A stretch of DNA of 64,000 nucleotides from Methanosaeta sp. PtaU1.Bin060 (GCA_002067365.1 MVRK01000029.1:41716-105715); one strand, 5' to 3'; counted from the stretch's first letter, positions 8,280 to 17,057 are shown. A program made the numbers and translations. The notes: generated from the letters alone by a model not told the origin.

Positions 8280-8574
8280 TTTTTCATACATTGTCGATAT
8301 CAAATATATCAAATACGTAAAATATATTAAATATTTCTAGCACATCAAATGTAAGAAATACATTATATATGCCAGTTACATAAGTTGGCATACGATACTA
8401 CTAATTTAAATTTATTTTAAAGTTTGATCTAAGTTATTATCAAACTATATAACCAATTCACTGATACTATCCGTCACTTTATTTGCAGGCGCTCCACTTA
8501 ATTTGCAAGAGCGACTTTACATGCAAAGCCCCCCAAAGCCTTAAAGAGCCCGGACCCTCCTATCCTTTTCGACC
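8280..8574. other. AT-rich intergenic region with TTTGCA-type repeats at island edge
   Basis: Up to about 8460 this stretch is strongly AT-rich with no gene. Between 8484 and 8530 three TTTGCA/ATGCAAA units occur close together (near 8490, 8503 and 8519). They resemble, in inverted orientation, the TGCACGTAAAA cluster at 3037-3097 on the other side of the transposase and restriction genes. CTTAAAG at 8540-8546 may be the TATA box of the threonine synthase gene. Confidence 0.4.
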
Positions 8575-9933
8575 ATGTCCCATATCAAATTCTTCAGCAC
8601 CAATGGCCACCCAGAGCGCGTGGATCTCCGGCAGGCTCTCCTGGCGGGTCAGGCTCCGGACAAGGGCCTATACATGCCCGAGTCGATCCCCCAGATCCCA
8701 ATCGAAAAGATCCTTCAGTTCTCGAAGATGAGCTATCCCGAGATCGCCCGCGAGGTGATTTCGCCCTATGTGGGCGACCTGATTCCCGACGAGGCCCTGC
8801 GTGCGATGCTCCGGGATGCCTACAACTTTCCTGTGCCCGTCGAGAGGGTCTTCGATGGCAAATACATCCTCCGCCTTGATCGCGGCCCCACCTGCTCATT
8901 CAAGGACTTCGCAGCCCGTTTGATGGGCAGGATGATGCAGCACTTCCTCGCCCAAGAGGGCAGAAGCATCCTGATCCTGACGGCCACATCTGGCGACACA
9001 GGCTCTGCAGTTGCCCACGCCTTCTACGGCCTGGACAGCATAAGAGTGGTTGTATTATTCCCCGAGAAGGAGGTCACAGAGCGCCAGCGCAGGCAGATGA
9101 CAACGCTTGGAGGAAACGTCTTTCCCCTCGCTGTTTCGGGCAAGTTCGATGACTGCCAGGCCCTCGTCAAGCAGGCTTTCGTCGATATGGACCTTCGGGG
9201 GCTGAACCTCTCCTCAGCCAACTCCATCAACATCGGGAGGCTGCTGCCTCAGGCGGTTTATTACTTCTATGCCAGCTCTCGCGTCGCCGCCGAGGGGGAG
9301 GACGCAGTCTTCTCTGTTCCAAGCGGCAACTTCGGCGACCTCATGGGCGGCCTCATCGCGATGAAGATGGGCCTTCCTGTTCACAGGTTTGTGGCTGCCA
9401 CCAATGAGAACGACGAGTTCCCGCGCTTCACGCATACAGGCATCTACGAGCCGATCAAGCCGAGCAAGAACTGCATCTCCAACGCCATGAACGTCGGCCA
9501 CCCGAGCAACCTCGCCAGGCTCTTCTCCCTCTATGGAGGGCAGATGGACGAGACCGGACGCGTTGGCAAAGAGCCGGATATGCAGGCCCTGCGAAAGGAT
9601 CTCTTCGCTGTCTCCATTTCCGACGCCGAGACCCGCAGGACTATCAAGGAGGCCTATGCACAACACCGCATAATCCTAGAGCCGCACGGAGCAGTGGGCT
9701 GGGCAGGTCTTATGAGGTACATCGATGAGTGCGGAGACTGGAGCCCGTGTGTCTCGCTCGAGACTGCAGATCCTGCCAAGTTCCCTGATGAGATCGTGCG
9801 GCTGACTGGATTAAACCCGCCCCTTCCATCTGCCATGGCGAAGCTCGACGATCAGGAGGAGCATTTCCAGAGGATGGCTGGAGATTATGCATCTCTCAAG
9901 AATTATCTGGCGAGCCTGGATCGCGCGGTTTAG
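8575..9933 (+). CDS. thrC: Threonine synthase
   Basis: This 452-residue enzyme is of the long, bacterial-type threonine synthase class (PLP fold type II). The PLP lysine lies in GPTCSFKDFAARL and the phosphate-binding loop is TATSGDTGSAVAHAF. The N-terminal FFSTNGHPERVDLRQALLAGQAPDKGLYMPE segment is typical of the family. It converts O-phosphohomoserine to threonine in the cytosol. GC content and codon use are typical of the window's housekeeping genes, in sharp contrast to the AT-rich island immediately upstream. It is followed by a methionine-synthase-like gene 61 bases downstream, so the two may be co-transcribed in an aspartate-family context. Confidence 0.93.
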   Translation: MSHIKFFSTNGHPERVDLRQALLAGQAPDKGLYMPESIPQIPIEKILQFSKMSYPEIAREVISPYVGDLIPDEALRAMLRDAYNFPVPVERVFDGKYILRLDRGPTCSFKDFAARLMGRMMQHFLAQEGRSILILTATSGDTGSAVAHAFYGLDSIRVVVLFPEKEVTERQRRQMTTLGGNVFPLAVSGKFDDCQALVKQAFVDMDLRGLNLSSANSINIGRLLPQAVYYFYASSRVAAEGEDAVFSVPSGNFGDLMGGLIAMKMGLPVHRFVAATNENDEFPRFTHTGIYEPIKPSKNCISNAMNVGHPSNLARLFSLYGGQMDETGRVGKEPDMQALRKDLFAVSISDAETRRTIKEAYAQHRIILEPHGAVGWAGLMRYIDECGDWSPCVSLETADPAKFPDEIVRLTGLNPPLPSAMAKLDDQEEHFQRMAGDYASLKNYLASLDRAV

Positions 9934-9994
9934 ATCTGAAGATGAAGCAAATCGAATAAAAAATGATGCTTGAGATCGTATCAAGGAGCTGAAG

Positions 9995-11002
9995 ATGCAA
10001 AAAGAGATGGTCACCGGCCAGGATCTCTTCGATGAATGTGGCATATTCTTCGATGATATAGGCAGCTATCCTCTGCCAAAAGGGGCGAGGCTCGATGGCC
10101 TCTCATCGGAGCAGTACATTGGCCTCGTCAGGGAGACCCTCGATCAGAAGATCTCCTCAGGCGTCGATGTCGCCACATATCCCCAGTTCAGGGACATGAT
10201 CAAGATGTTCCTGGACCCCATCAAGGACCCGCAGCTCTCTCTTAGCCCCTACCTCATAAGAAAGGAGGAGGCCAAGATCCTCGAGCTTCGGGCTCTTAGG
10301 CCGCGCGAGAGGGTGCGCGTCTGCGTCACTGGTCCTCTGGAGCTTTATGTCTCAGCCTTCGGGGCCACAGGCTATACCGACATCCTCTTCAGCCTCGCCA
10401 CCAGCGTCGCCAGGTTCTTCGAGAATGCGAAGGAGGCGGGGGTGATGGCGGTCGCATCTCTCGATGAGCCGTCTTTGGGCATCAGCTCCAGCATAGTCTT
10501 TCAAGAGGACGATATCCTGCAGGCCCTGGAGATAGCAAGCTCTCCCTGCAGGTCCATGGACTGCGAGGTTCACCTGCATTCGCCCCTCTACGCAGAGCCC
10601 TGTGCCCGCGTTTCAGGGATCAGCATCGTCGGCGTCGAGTCTGCTGCACATCCCGACTACCTCAGGCTGATCGACAGACGAGTCCTGGAGGAGACTGACA
10701 CCTACCTGCGTGCGGGCATCGCCAGAACCGACATCCTCGCCATGGCCGCCAGGCTCAATGAGAGGCTCGGCACCAATCTCTGGGATGACCCAGCTAGGCT
10801 CGAGAGGGAGATCCTCGAGATGGAGTCAGTCCAGGCGATCAAGAGACGGCTGGAGATAGCTCACTCTGAATTTGGCGAGAGGCTCAGGGCAGTGGGACCT
10901 GACTGCGGCCTCGGGTCCTGGCCGAGCCAGGCGACGGCGTGCAGACTTCTTAGAAACTGTGCAGAAGCTGTGAGGGCCTTTCGCAGGGAACGCGGGAGAT
11001 GA
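9995..11002 (+). CDS. MetE C-terminal-like methyltransferase (core methionine synthase type)
   Basis: The 335-residue product corresponds to only the catalytic C-terminal barrel of cobalamin-independent methionine synthase, as in archaeal core-MetE (Mes) proteins. It opens with DDIGSYPLPKG and ends with GPDCGLGSWPS, whose Cys matches the last zinc ligand of MetE. The usual H-x-C zinc pair appears here as VHLHSP, with His where MetE has Cys. A conserved Glu is in VGVESAAHP. The likely reaction is methyl transfer to homocysteine from a methylated corrinoid or pterin, but the donor cannot be read from sequence. GAGCTGAAG before the ATG supplies a weak ribosome site. The ligand substitution leaves room for a different thiol substrate. 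Confidence 0.78.
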   Translation: MQKEMVTGQDLFDECGIFFDDIGSYPLPKGARLDGLSSEQYIGLVRETLDQKISSGVDVATYPQFRDMIKMFLDPIKDPQLSLSPYLIRKEEAKILELRALRPRERVRVCVTGPLELYVSAFGATGYTDILFSLATSVARFFENAKEAGVMAVASLDEPSLGISSSIVFQEDDILQALEIASSPCRSMDCEVHLHSPLYAEPCARVSGISIVGVESAAHPDYLRLIDRRVLEETDTYLRAGIARTDILAMAARLNERLGTNLWDDPARLEREILEMESVQAIKRRLEIAHSEFGERLRAVGPDCGLGSWPSQATACRLLRNCAEAVRAFRRERGR

Positions 11003-11249
11003 TGATCTTGACTAAACCTCTTTTTTCTCGACTGACCTTTATCGAATAGTACAATCTTAGACCAATTAGTTCTCATTTCAATGTATTATCGACAATGTGT
11101 TATAAAAACATACTTATTATAAAAAAGGTTTGGGATGATTGACATATCTCTTTCTATATTTTAGATGGCAAACGCTCATACATAAATATTTTATGGATTC
11201 AGTTTCTGATCCAGGTATATTTGATCGTGGATTACTATGATTACCATTA

Positions 11250-11260
11250 TCTATAAATAT
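11250..11260 (+). promoter_or_regulatory. TATA box fixing the DUF1699 start
   Basis: TCTATAAATAT is centred about 27 bases before ATG 11282, so the mRNA is probably leaderless. The upstream in-frame ATG at 11237 precedes the TATA box and cannot be in this transcript. Confidence 0.6.
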
Positions 11261-11281
11261 TTTAAGAGCATTCGTAGTACC

Positions 11282-11689
11282 ATGAAGCTGAGGGTAGTAA
11301 GTTCAAAGAAGGAGATCAATGATCTGAACAGAAACGAACAGGTGGTCCATCTCGCATTCCGCGCCTCCAACATGGATGTGATGAGCCTGGTGCAGTCCTG
11401 CCCGCGTCTGCGAGCAGTCCAGATTCCGCCATCATACCATGAGACCATGTCGCGAGCGGCTCAGCAGTTCCTCGAGATTCAGGGGGTTCAACTGCTGAAG
11501 GGCGATGTCTGGGGACATCGCAAAGACATCGATGAGTATTATACCATAAGCGATAAGATCATTCGCAGGATTTCAAGCCTCATGGCCGAGGGCAACAGCA
11601 TCGAAGAGACTGTTAAGCGGTTGCAAAGAGAGACCAAGCTTTCTGAGGACCTCATCAGGTACATCCTGAGGGAGCAGGTGATGGCATAG
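11282..11689 (+). CDS. DUF1699 family protein
   Basis: About 135 residues beginning MKLRVVSSKKEINDLNRNE followed by VVHLAFRAS. This opening is characteristic of DUF1699, a short family found mainly in Methanosarcinales. A beta-alpha N-terminal part (residues 1-60) has the PRLRAVQIPPSYHETMS segment. The C-terminal 50 residues form a helical region (ISSLMAEGNSIEETVKRLQ) that could bind DNA, RNA or a partner. The function of the family is unknown. The gene stands alone between a T-rich region after the methyltransferase and the thioredoxin-like gene. The start is set by the TATA position and by family N-termini, not by the longer frame to 11237. Confidence 0.75.
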   Translation: MKLRVVSSKKEINDLNRNEQVVHLAFRASNMDVMSLVQSCPRLRAVQIPPSYHETMSRAAQQFLEIQGVQLLKGDVWGHRKDIDEYYTISDKIIRRISSLMAEGNSIEETVKRLQRETKLSEDLIRYILREQVMA

Positions 11690-11900
11690 ATGCGGAATCT
11701 CTCCTTCACCCTCTTCTTTTCCCCTCGTTGATATCGAATCGCAGCAATGCTGCGCCATCGATCGGTCCATCTGTGTGCAGCTACATCTGAGATGCCATAG
11801 ATTGAGTTATTGCACCCTGTATGCCTCTTGATCTCCCCTTATTTCATCATCGGGCTCGTCACCATCATAGTTTTAAGGAAAGAGCGGCAGAGCACCTAAC

Positions 11901-12383
11901 ATGGATCTCATGAGCCGCATGCAGGAGTTCATGGCCTCGCAGCTGGAGCGGCTCAGCGGGGAGCTGGCGATGAAGTATGATGTCCCCGCGGAGGAGTTCT
12001 CCGACGACGTGGACGCATTTTTGAGGGAGACTTATGGTCCAGCAGTGGAGGCGGCCACAGCCATCTGCCAGAGGGAGAGGCCCGTGGTCCTCTTCATAGG
12101 CAGGGAGGACTGCGCCGTCTGCCAGAGGTGCGAGCCAGTGCTGGCGAGGTTTCTGCAGGATCATGAGGAGCTGGACCTGGTGAAGCTCGACTATGCGAAG
12201 CCTGAGGGGCTGCTCTACCACATGATACAGCATGATGCAAAGGGTATGCTGCCAATGATTGCGATAATATTCAGGGGCGGCATCAGAAAACTCTTCACAG
12301 GGGAATGCTCTTCGCCGGAGGTTTACGAGAGGCACTACAGAGACCTTCCGTCCGAAGGCTGCCAAAATATATATGCCCTCTGA
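11901..12383 (+). CDS. Thioredoxin-fold protein with CAVC motif
   Basis: This is a 160-residue protein. The first 50 residues are helical and charged. Then RPVVLFIGREDCAVCQRCEP gives a beta strand leading into a C-x-x-C active site (CAVC), followed by DLVKLDYAKPEG and LPMIAIIFRGG, where the cis-Pro strand of the thioredoxin fold is expected. It is probably a cytosolic thiol-disulfide oxidoreductase of unusual redox motif. A TATA-like TTTTAAGG at 11870 lies about 27 bases before the ATG, suggesting a leaderless mRNA. It precedes tpiA by 26 bases and could be co-transcribed with it. The physiological partner is unknown. Confidence 0.72.
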   Translation: MDLMSRMQEFMASQLERLSGELAMKYDVPAEEFSDDVDAFLRETYGPAVEAATAICQRERPVVLFIGREDCAVCQRCEPVLARFLQDHEELDLVKLDYAKPEGLLYHMIQHDAKGMLPMIAIIFRGGIRKLFTGECSSPEVYERHYRDLPSEGCQNIYAL

Positions 12384-12409
12384 GAGGAGAGTGAGATGCG
12401 AGGGAGAAC

Positions 12410-13078
12410 GTGACATTAATCGTGCTCAACTTCAAGACCTACAGTGAAGCGACGGGCGAGGAGGCTCTGCGACTGGCTGAGATCTGCGAGGATGTCTCAA
12501 AGGAGTATTCAGTCAAGATGGTAGTAGCACCTCAGACTGCAGATATTCACATGATCTCCGAGGCGGTGAAGATCCCCGTCTATGCCCAGCATGTGGATGG
12601 CGTCGGCTACGGCGGCTTCACAGGCCACATCACAGCTGCATCCCTGAAGGCGGCCGGAGCCAGCGGATCGCTCATCAACCACTCCGAGAGAAGGCTTAAG
12701 CTGGCAGAAATCGATTCCTCCATCTCAGCCTGCCGGTCCTCGGGGCTGAAGAGCATAGTCTGCACCAACAATGTAGCGACAACGCGGGCAGCGGCCTCTC
12801 TGAAGCCGGACTATGTAGCTGTCGAGCCGCCAGAGCTGATCGGAAGCGGAATACCTGTCTCGAAGGCAGACCCCGATGTGGTGCGTGAGTCTGTCGATGC
12901 GGTGAAGAAGGTAGCTCCCACCGTCGGAGTTCTCTGCGGGGCGGGCATCGCGCGCGGCGAGGACCTGAAGGCTGCATTGGAGCTGGGCTCTATAGGAGTC
13001 CTGCTGGCCTCAGGTATAATCAAGGCCAAGGACCAGCGTGCGGCTCTGGTGGATCTTGTTGCTGGAGCCAGGGAATGA
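12410..13078 (+). CDS. tpiA: Triosephosphate isomerase, archaeal type
   Basis: With 222 residues it is the short archaeal form. Family motifs are NFKTYSEATG near the N-terminus, HVDGVGYGGFTGHI, the catalytic His region INHSERR, the catalytic Glu in VAVEPPELIGSG, and the phosphate-binding GVLLASGIIKAKD at the C-terminus. It interconverts dihydroxyacetone phosphate and glyceraldehyde 3-phosphate in gluconeogenesis, which a methanogen needs for sugar and lipid backbone synthesis. The start is GTG 12410, preceded by AGGGAG. Its last four bases overlap the acylphosphatase start (ATGA), indicating coupled translation. Confidence 0.93.
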   Translation: MTLIVLNFKTYSEATGEEALRLAEICEDVSKEYSVKMVVAPQTADIHMISEAVKIPVYAQHVDGVGYGGFTGHITAASLKAAGASGSLINHSERRLKLAEIDSSISACRSSGLKSIVCTNNVATTRAAASLKPDYVAVEPPELIGSGIPVSKADPDVVRESVDAVKKVAPTVGVLCGAGIARGEDLKAALELGSIGVLLASGIIKAKDQRAALVDLVAGARE

Positions 13079-13344
13079 TCTGCGTTCATGTTCGTGTCTC
13101 GGGAAGAGTGCAGGGCGTCTTCTACAGGGCCTTCACGAAGGAGAGGTCCGAGGAGATGGGCGTCAAAGGCTGGGTGCGAAACCTTCCGGGTGGAGGCGTC
13201 GAGGCTGTTCTGGAGGGAGAGAGGCAGAAGGTGGGTGAGCTGCTGCGGCTGATGAAGACAGGCCCTTCTGGATCGATGGTGCTTGGCATGGAGCTCTCCG
13301 AGCTTGAATGTAAAGGCTATGAGGATTTCGAGATACGATATTAA
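13075..13344 (+). CDS. acyP: Acylphosphatase
   Basis: 89 residues with the classical signature VSGRVQGVFYRAFTKE, whose Arg binds the acyl phosphate. It is followed by GVKGWVRNLPGGGVEAVLEG, which contains the catalytic Asn. It hydrolyses carboxyl-phosphate bonds such as those of acetyl phosphate or 1,3-bisphosphoglycerate. It overlaps tpiA by 4 bases in an ATGA junction. The C-terminal strand FEIRY is family-typical. The link with triosephosphate metabolism is suggested only by the overlap. Confidence 0.92.
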   Translation: MICVHVRVSGRVQGVFYRAFTKERSEEMGVKGWVRNLPGGGVEAVLEGERQKVGELLRLMKTGPSGSMVLGMELSELECKGYEDFEIRY

Positions 13345-13406
13345 GGAATTAAAATTGCAAAATCATTTAATTATTATTGCTTATATCAACTATTGGATGT
13401 GATCTC

Positions 13407-13577
13407 TTGCTTACAGTCAACAGGTACAAGTGCTGCTATTGTGGTGCGTGTGTCGGAGCCTGCCCGACAGCTGCCCTGGAGCTGGTGGAGACCTGGCTTG
13501 AGGTCTCCCTGGAGTGCAAGGAGTGCGGCATCTGCACGAAGATCTGCCCCGTGGGGGCCCTGGAGGTCAAGGCATGA
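13407..13577 (+). CDS. 2[4Fe-4S] ferredoxin partner of geranylgeranyl reductase
   Basis: A small protein of about 56 residues with two CxxCxxCxxxCP clusters: CCYCGACVGACP near residues 8-19 and CKECGICTKICP near 34-45. The frame is open to TTG 13377, but that TTG lies inside the TATA-like GCTTATATC at 13379. TTG 13407 is therefore preferred; GGATGTGATC just ahead may help ribosome binding. The stop overlaps the ATG of the reductase gene (ATGA). In Methanosarcina acetivorans a comparable ferredoxin next to geranylgeranyl reductase is the electron donor for full saturation of lipid chains, and the same role is inferred here. Confidence 0.85.
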   Translation: MLTVNRYKCCYCGACVGACPTAALELVETWLEVSLECKECGICTKICPVGALEVKA

Positions 13578-14755
13578 GCATCAAATGCGACCTCGTGGTG
13601 GTGGGAGCAGGCCCGGGCGGGTCGATGGCTGCCAAGACAGCCGCTGCAGCGGGCCTCGATGTGATCATGCTGGAGAAGCGCCAGGAGATAGGCGATCCTG
13701 TCAGGTGCGCTGAGGGGGTGGGCAGGAGGGCTCTATGCGAGATGGTGAAGCCCGATCCTCGATGGATCGCATCAGAGGTGAAGGGGGCCAAGATCTACGC
13801 CCCCGACGGCACGAGCATCGTCATGTCCGAGGATAAGAGCGGAAGCGAGGTGGGCTACGTCCTGGAGAGGAAGGTCTTCGATAGGGCTCTCGCCATGGAC
13901 GCTGCACGCGCTGGTGCCAAGGTCATGGTCAAGACCAGGGCGCTCTGGCTCCTCAGGAGAGACGGAGTGCTCTCTGGAGTCTCGGCGATGCATATGGGCG
14001 AGCCGTTGCAGATCGAGGCACCCCTCATCGTGGGCGCAGATGGGGTCGAGTCCAAGGTCGGGCGCTGGGCAGGGATCGATACAGTCCTGAAGCCCAAGGA
14101 CATTCACTGCTGTGCTCAGTTCCTCGTTCAGGACAAGAGCATAAATGACGAGTACTGCGAGTTCTTCTTCGGAAACAGCAAGGCACCCGGCGGCTATGTC
14201 TGGGCCTTTCCCAAGGGCGAGAAGCTGGCGAATGTGGGAATAGGCGTTCAGGGGTCTAAGTCGGGATCAGGAATGCCCATACGCCTGCTGAAGGAGTTCA
14301 TGAAGTCTCGCTTCCCCGACGGGAAGGTGGTGGAGATGGTGACTGGCGGGGACCCGTCCTCGGGGGTGATAGAGTCGGCCACTGCAGACGGAGTAATCCT
14401 TGTCGGAGACGCAGCTCGCCAGACTGACCCGATAACAGGCGGCGGAATTCTGAACGCCATGAAGGCGGGGATCATAGCGGGAGAGGTTGCTGCCAAGGCC
14501 GTCTCCAGCGGAGACGTGAGCAAGGCGGGGCTAAAAGGTTACGAGGACCGCTGGCGTGCTGATATAGGCAGGCACATCGCGAGGAGCTACGAGTACAAGG
14601 AGTTCTTCGTAAAGCTCACGGACGACGACCTGAACCAGCTCATCGGCTCCCTGAAGAACGAGGACATCTCCAAGATGGACCTGCGAGGGATGCTGCGAGT
14701 GCTCTTCAGGCTCAACCCCAAGCTTCTCTGGGAGCTGAGGCATCTGGTGATCTGA
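13574..14755 (+). CDS. Geranylgeranyl reductase family flavoprotein (archaeal lipid saturation)
   Basis: The ATG at 13574 overlaps the ferredoxin stop and gives about 393 residues. The N-terminus has a Rossmann FAD-binding motif, VVVGAGPGGSMAAK, followed by VIMLEKRQEIGDPVRCAEGVG, typical of digeranylgeranylglycerophospholipid reductases. A second FAD motif, VILVGDAARQTDPITGGGI, is present near residue 275-295. The family reduces the double bonds of geranylgeranyl chains on archaeal ether lipids at the membrane. Pairing with a ferredoxin matches the M. acetivorans arrangement. A longer frame to 13514 is in the ferredoxin coding region and is not the start. Confidence 0.92.
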   Translation: MSIKCDLVVVGAGPGGSMAAKTAAAAGLDVIMLEKRQEIGDPVRCAEGVGRRALCEMVKPDPRWIASEVKGAKIYAPDGTSIVMSEDKSGSEVGYVLERKVFDRALAMDAARAGAKVMVKTRALWLLRRDGVLSGVSAMHMGEPLQIEAPLIVGADGVESKVGRWAGIDTVLKPKDIHCCAQFLVQDKSINDEYCEFFFGNSKAPGGYVWAFPKGEKLANVGIGVQGSKSGSGMPIRLLKEFMKSRFPDGKVVEMVTGGDPSSGVIESATADGVILVGDAARQTDPITGGGILNAMKAGIIAGEVAAKAVSSGDVSKAGLKGYEDRWRADIGRHIARSYEYKEFFVKLTDDDLNQLIGSLKNEDISKMDLRGMLRVLFRLNPKLLWELRHLVI

Positions 14756-14756
14756 T

Positions 14757-14764
14757 CCTTTTTT
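14757..14764 (+). terminator. T-rich terminator after geranylgeranyl reductase
   Basis: A run of six T residues directly follows the stop codon, a common archaeal termination signal. No strong stem precedes it. Confidence 0.35.
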
Positions 14765-14859
14765 GGCTGCCGGGAAGTCCCGTGAGGGCTCAGTCGGGCC
14801 CGACATGTATTTAATTTTTGAGCAATGATAGTTGTAGAAGCAATTTTTCGAGGCAGACT

Positions 14860-15228
14860 ATGAATCACTCTGACCGCACATTCGGCGCTAAGGGCCTGGA
14901 ATCCGAGGATGAGCTTGTAGAGGTCATGGCTCACCACAAGTGGGCTCTATGCCAGGCCTTCGAGTATGACGGCCTGCTCTATCTGAACGATGGCGACCGC
15001 GAGGATTCTCCTGAGTACGCAGCCATGAAGATAGATGAGGTGGATGGCCTGATGGTCACGGGCCGCGAGGTTGGGAGGATACGGTCCCTCGGAATGGACC
15101 CTGGCCAGGTGCGCCAATTTGTCAGGGATATGCGGCAGGGCCGGTGGAGCATGGAGTCGCCCCTCAGGCTTAAGGCCGAGCCCGATTGGCATCACAGCTG
15201 CGAGCTGTGCGAGTTCAAGGAGGATTGA
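14860..15228 (+). CDS. Conserved-looking hypothetical protein with terminal CxxC
   Basis: I do not recognise the family. About 122 residues from ATG 14860, which has CGAGG 7-11 bases upstream and a TATA-like GTATTTAAT at 14807. The 14-residue extension to 14818 is excluded, because that TTG lies before the predicted transcript start. The sequence is acidic and has a DELVEVMAHHKWALCQAF segment, a GREVGRIRSLGMDPGQVRQF stretch resembling a helix-turn-helix surface, and ends in HHSCELCEF, which could bind a metal or form a disulfide. It is convergent with the aminotransferase gene that ends 10 bases downstream. Confidence 0.62.
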   Translation: MNHSDRTFGAKGLESEDELVEVMAHHKWALCQAFEYDGLLYLNDGDREDSPEYAAMKIDEVDGLMVTGREVGRIRSLGMDPGQVRQFVRDMRQGRWSMESPLRLKAEPDWHHSCELCEFKED

Positions 15229-15238
15229 GTCCCGCGCC

Positions 15239-16384
15239 CTATCTCTTCTCCAGGTACATCTCGATTCTATCTAGACCTGCAGCGATGTTTTCCAGCGAGT
15301 TGGCGTAGCTGAACCGCAGGTATCCCTCACCATTGGGGCCGAAGTCCACCCCAGGCGTCACACCCACATGCGCCCTCTCAAGGATGTCGAAGGCGAGATT
15401 GTAGGAGTCCATAGAGAGGTGTTTAGCGTTGGCGAAGACGTAAAAGGCCCCCGTCGGCTCGACTGTGATGCCGAAGCCAATCTCCCTCAGACGCCTGATC
15501 ATGAACCGCCTGCGCGTATTGTAGATCTGCTTCATCCTGGCGACGTCCTCCGAGCACTCCCGCAGGGCGGCGATCCCGGCTCGCTGGGCGAGAGAGCTTG
15601 CGCAGATGAAGAAGTTCTGCTGCATCTTCTGGATGGGCCGGACGAACTCCTCAGGGGCGATGAGGTAGCCGAGGCGCAGGCCCGTCATGGCATAGAGCTT
15701 GGAGAAGCCGTTCAGGACGAAGGCCTGATCCTGGTCTGCGAACTCGAGGATGGAGTGCTCCCGTCCCTCGTAGACGAGGCCGTGGTAGATCTCGTCCGAG
15801 ATGACGTAGGGTGTGAGCCCTGCGATGGAGCGCATGGTGCTCCCAGAGAGGAGGTTTCCTGTGGGGTTCGAAGGCGAGTTGATGAGGGCCGCCCTAGTCC
15901 TTGGGCTGATCCTCTCCTCGACCGCAGCAGCGCGAAACTCGAAACCGTCCCTCTCGTAGACGGGCACTGAAACTGGCCTGGCTCCGAGGAAGCGGATGAA
16001 GTTCGGATAGCAGGCGTAGCCGGGGTCGGGGATTATGACCTCATCTTCCTCTTCCAAGAGCGCCGAGAAGATCAGCATCATGGCGGGCGAGGTGCCCGAT
16101 GTGACAACGACCTGCTCGGGGCTGAAGGAGACGCCATAGGTCTTCTGGTAGTGCTCGCAGATGGCCTCACGCAGGTCTGCGTCTCCGAGGCTGTGGGTGT
16201 AGTGGGTGCATCCGCGGTCGAGCGCCCCGCAGATGGCGCTTTTTACCGCAGGAGAGACGTCGAAGTCGGGCTCGCCCACCTCCAGGTGGATGACATCGAT
16301 GCCCTGGCGTTCCATGGCTCGCGCCCTCTCCAGTACCTCCATGACAATGAAGGGCGCAATCTCCCCGGCTCTCTTCGCGATCAT
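15239..16384 (-). CDS. Class I/II pyridoxal-phosphate aminotransferase
   Basis: 381 residues of fold type I. The start region IAPFIVMEVLERARAME with HLEVGEPDFD is typical of the aspartate/aromatic aminotransferase group. The substrate-site NSPSNPTGNLL and the VISDEIYHGLVYEG segment are present. The PLP-binding lysine is in NGFSKLYAMTGLRLGY. A reading such as aspartate or alanine aminotransferase cannot be distinguished. GGTGATG precedes the ATG closely. The gene is monocistronic and convergent with the hypothetical gene ending at 15228. Confidence 0.88.
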   Translation of the reverse strand: MIAKRAGEIAPFIVMEVLERARAMERQGIDVIHLEVGEPDFDVSPAVKSAICGALDRGCTHYTHSLGDADLREAICEHYQKTYGVSFSPEQVVVTSGTSPAMMLIFSALLEEEDEVIIPDPGYACYPNFIRFLGARPVSVPVYERDGFEFRAAAVEERISPRTRAALINSPSNPTGNLLSGSTMRSIAGLTPYVISDEIYHGLVYEGREHSILEFADQDQAFVLNGFSKLYAMTGLRLGYLIAPEEFVRPIQKMQQNFFICASSLAQRAGIAALRECSEDVARMKQIYNTRRRFMIRRLREIGFGITVEPTGAFYVFANAKHLSMDSYNLAFDILERAHVGVTPGVDFGPNGEGYLRFSYANSLENIAAGLDRIEMYLEKR

Positions 16385-16646
16385 CTCATCACCTTATCCG
16401 CGCTGCATAGCTGGCCTGCGAGGTTGCGCTCTTTCAAAGCCTACATGATATTAATATTGCGTTGAAGGTTCCAGGCGCAGGCATTGGCCATCAGCCTGCC
16501 CGGCCAGCAAAAAACGAGGAAGGCAAGGCAAATAGGCCATCGCCGCCGATGGCGAAGGCCTCAGGAGCCGAAAAGATGTGGTGCGATATAAGGCAGGCGG
16601 CTCGTCCTCAACTCAGTGAGAGATGGATCACTCTCTTTGATCGCCA

Positions 16647-17057
16647 TCAGACCAAACGAACATCCTTTTTTGCTTTTACCTTCTCATACAGTCTTCTGTC
16701 CAGGGTCAATAGCGGCATTTCTTCTGCCTGTGCTGCCGCCAGGAAAAGAGAATCATAGTAGGAAATCTTATTTTCAACTGCGATATCGAAAGCCTCCTCA
16801 GTCAGATCGGATGCTTTTATGAGCGTGCATGCAGTCGTAATAAAATCCTGACAATCTCTGAATGCATCTAATGCCCTCTCTTTGCTTTCTCCAGAAAAGA
16901 CGATCTGCTTCCAGGCTACACTGCCAACCTCGACGATGGCCAAGTCTAAGGTGAGAGGATCACATTCAGCCGCACATTTTAGGGCCTTTGGAGAAGACGC
17001 CTCTTTGAAGAACATGGCTGCAAGGATGCTTGAATCGAGGACTGCTTTATCTGGCAT
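16647..17057 (-). CDS. vapC: VapC-type PIN-domain ribonuclease toxin
   Basis: 136 residues of a PIN domain. The acidic catalytic residues are visible in order: VLDSSILAAMF (Asp near residue 7), LAIVEVGSVAW (Glu), ISYYDSLFLAAAQ (Asp) and LLTLDRRLYEK (Asp). PIN toxins of this kind cut tRNA or rRNA when unrestrained. The start overlaps the end of the upstream antitoxin gene by 11 bases, the usual antitoxin-first arrangement. The module sits in an otherwise gene-poor accessory stretch next to a second toxin-antitoxin pair. Confidence 0.9.
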   Translation of the reverse strand: MPDKAVLDSSILAAMFFKEASSPKALKCAAECDPLTLDLAIVEVGSVAWKQIVFSGESKERALDAFRDCQDFITTACTLIKASDLTEEAFDIAVENKISYYDSLFLAAAQAEEMPLLTLDRRLYEKVKAKKDVRLV

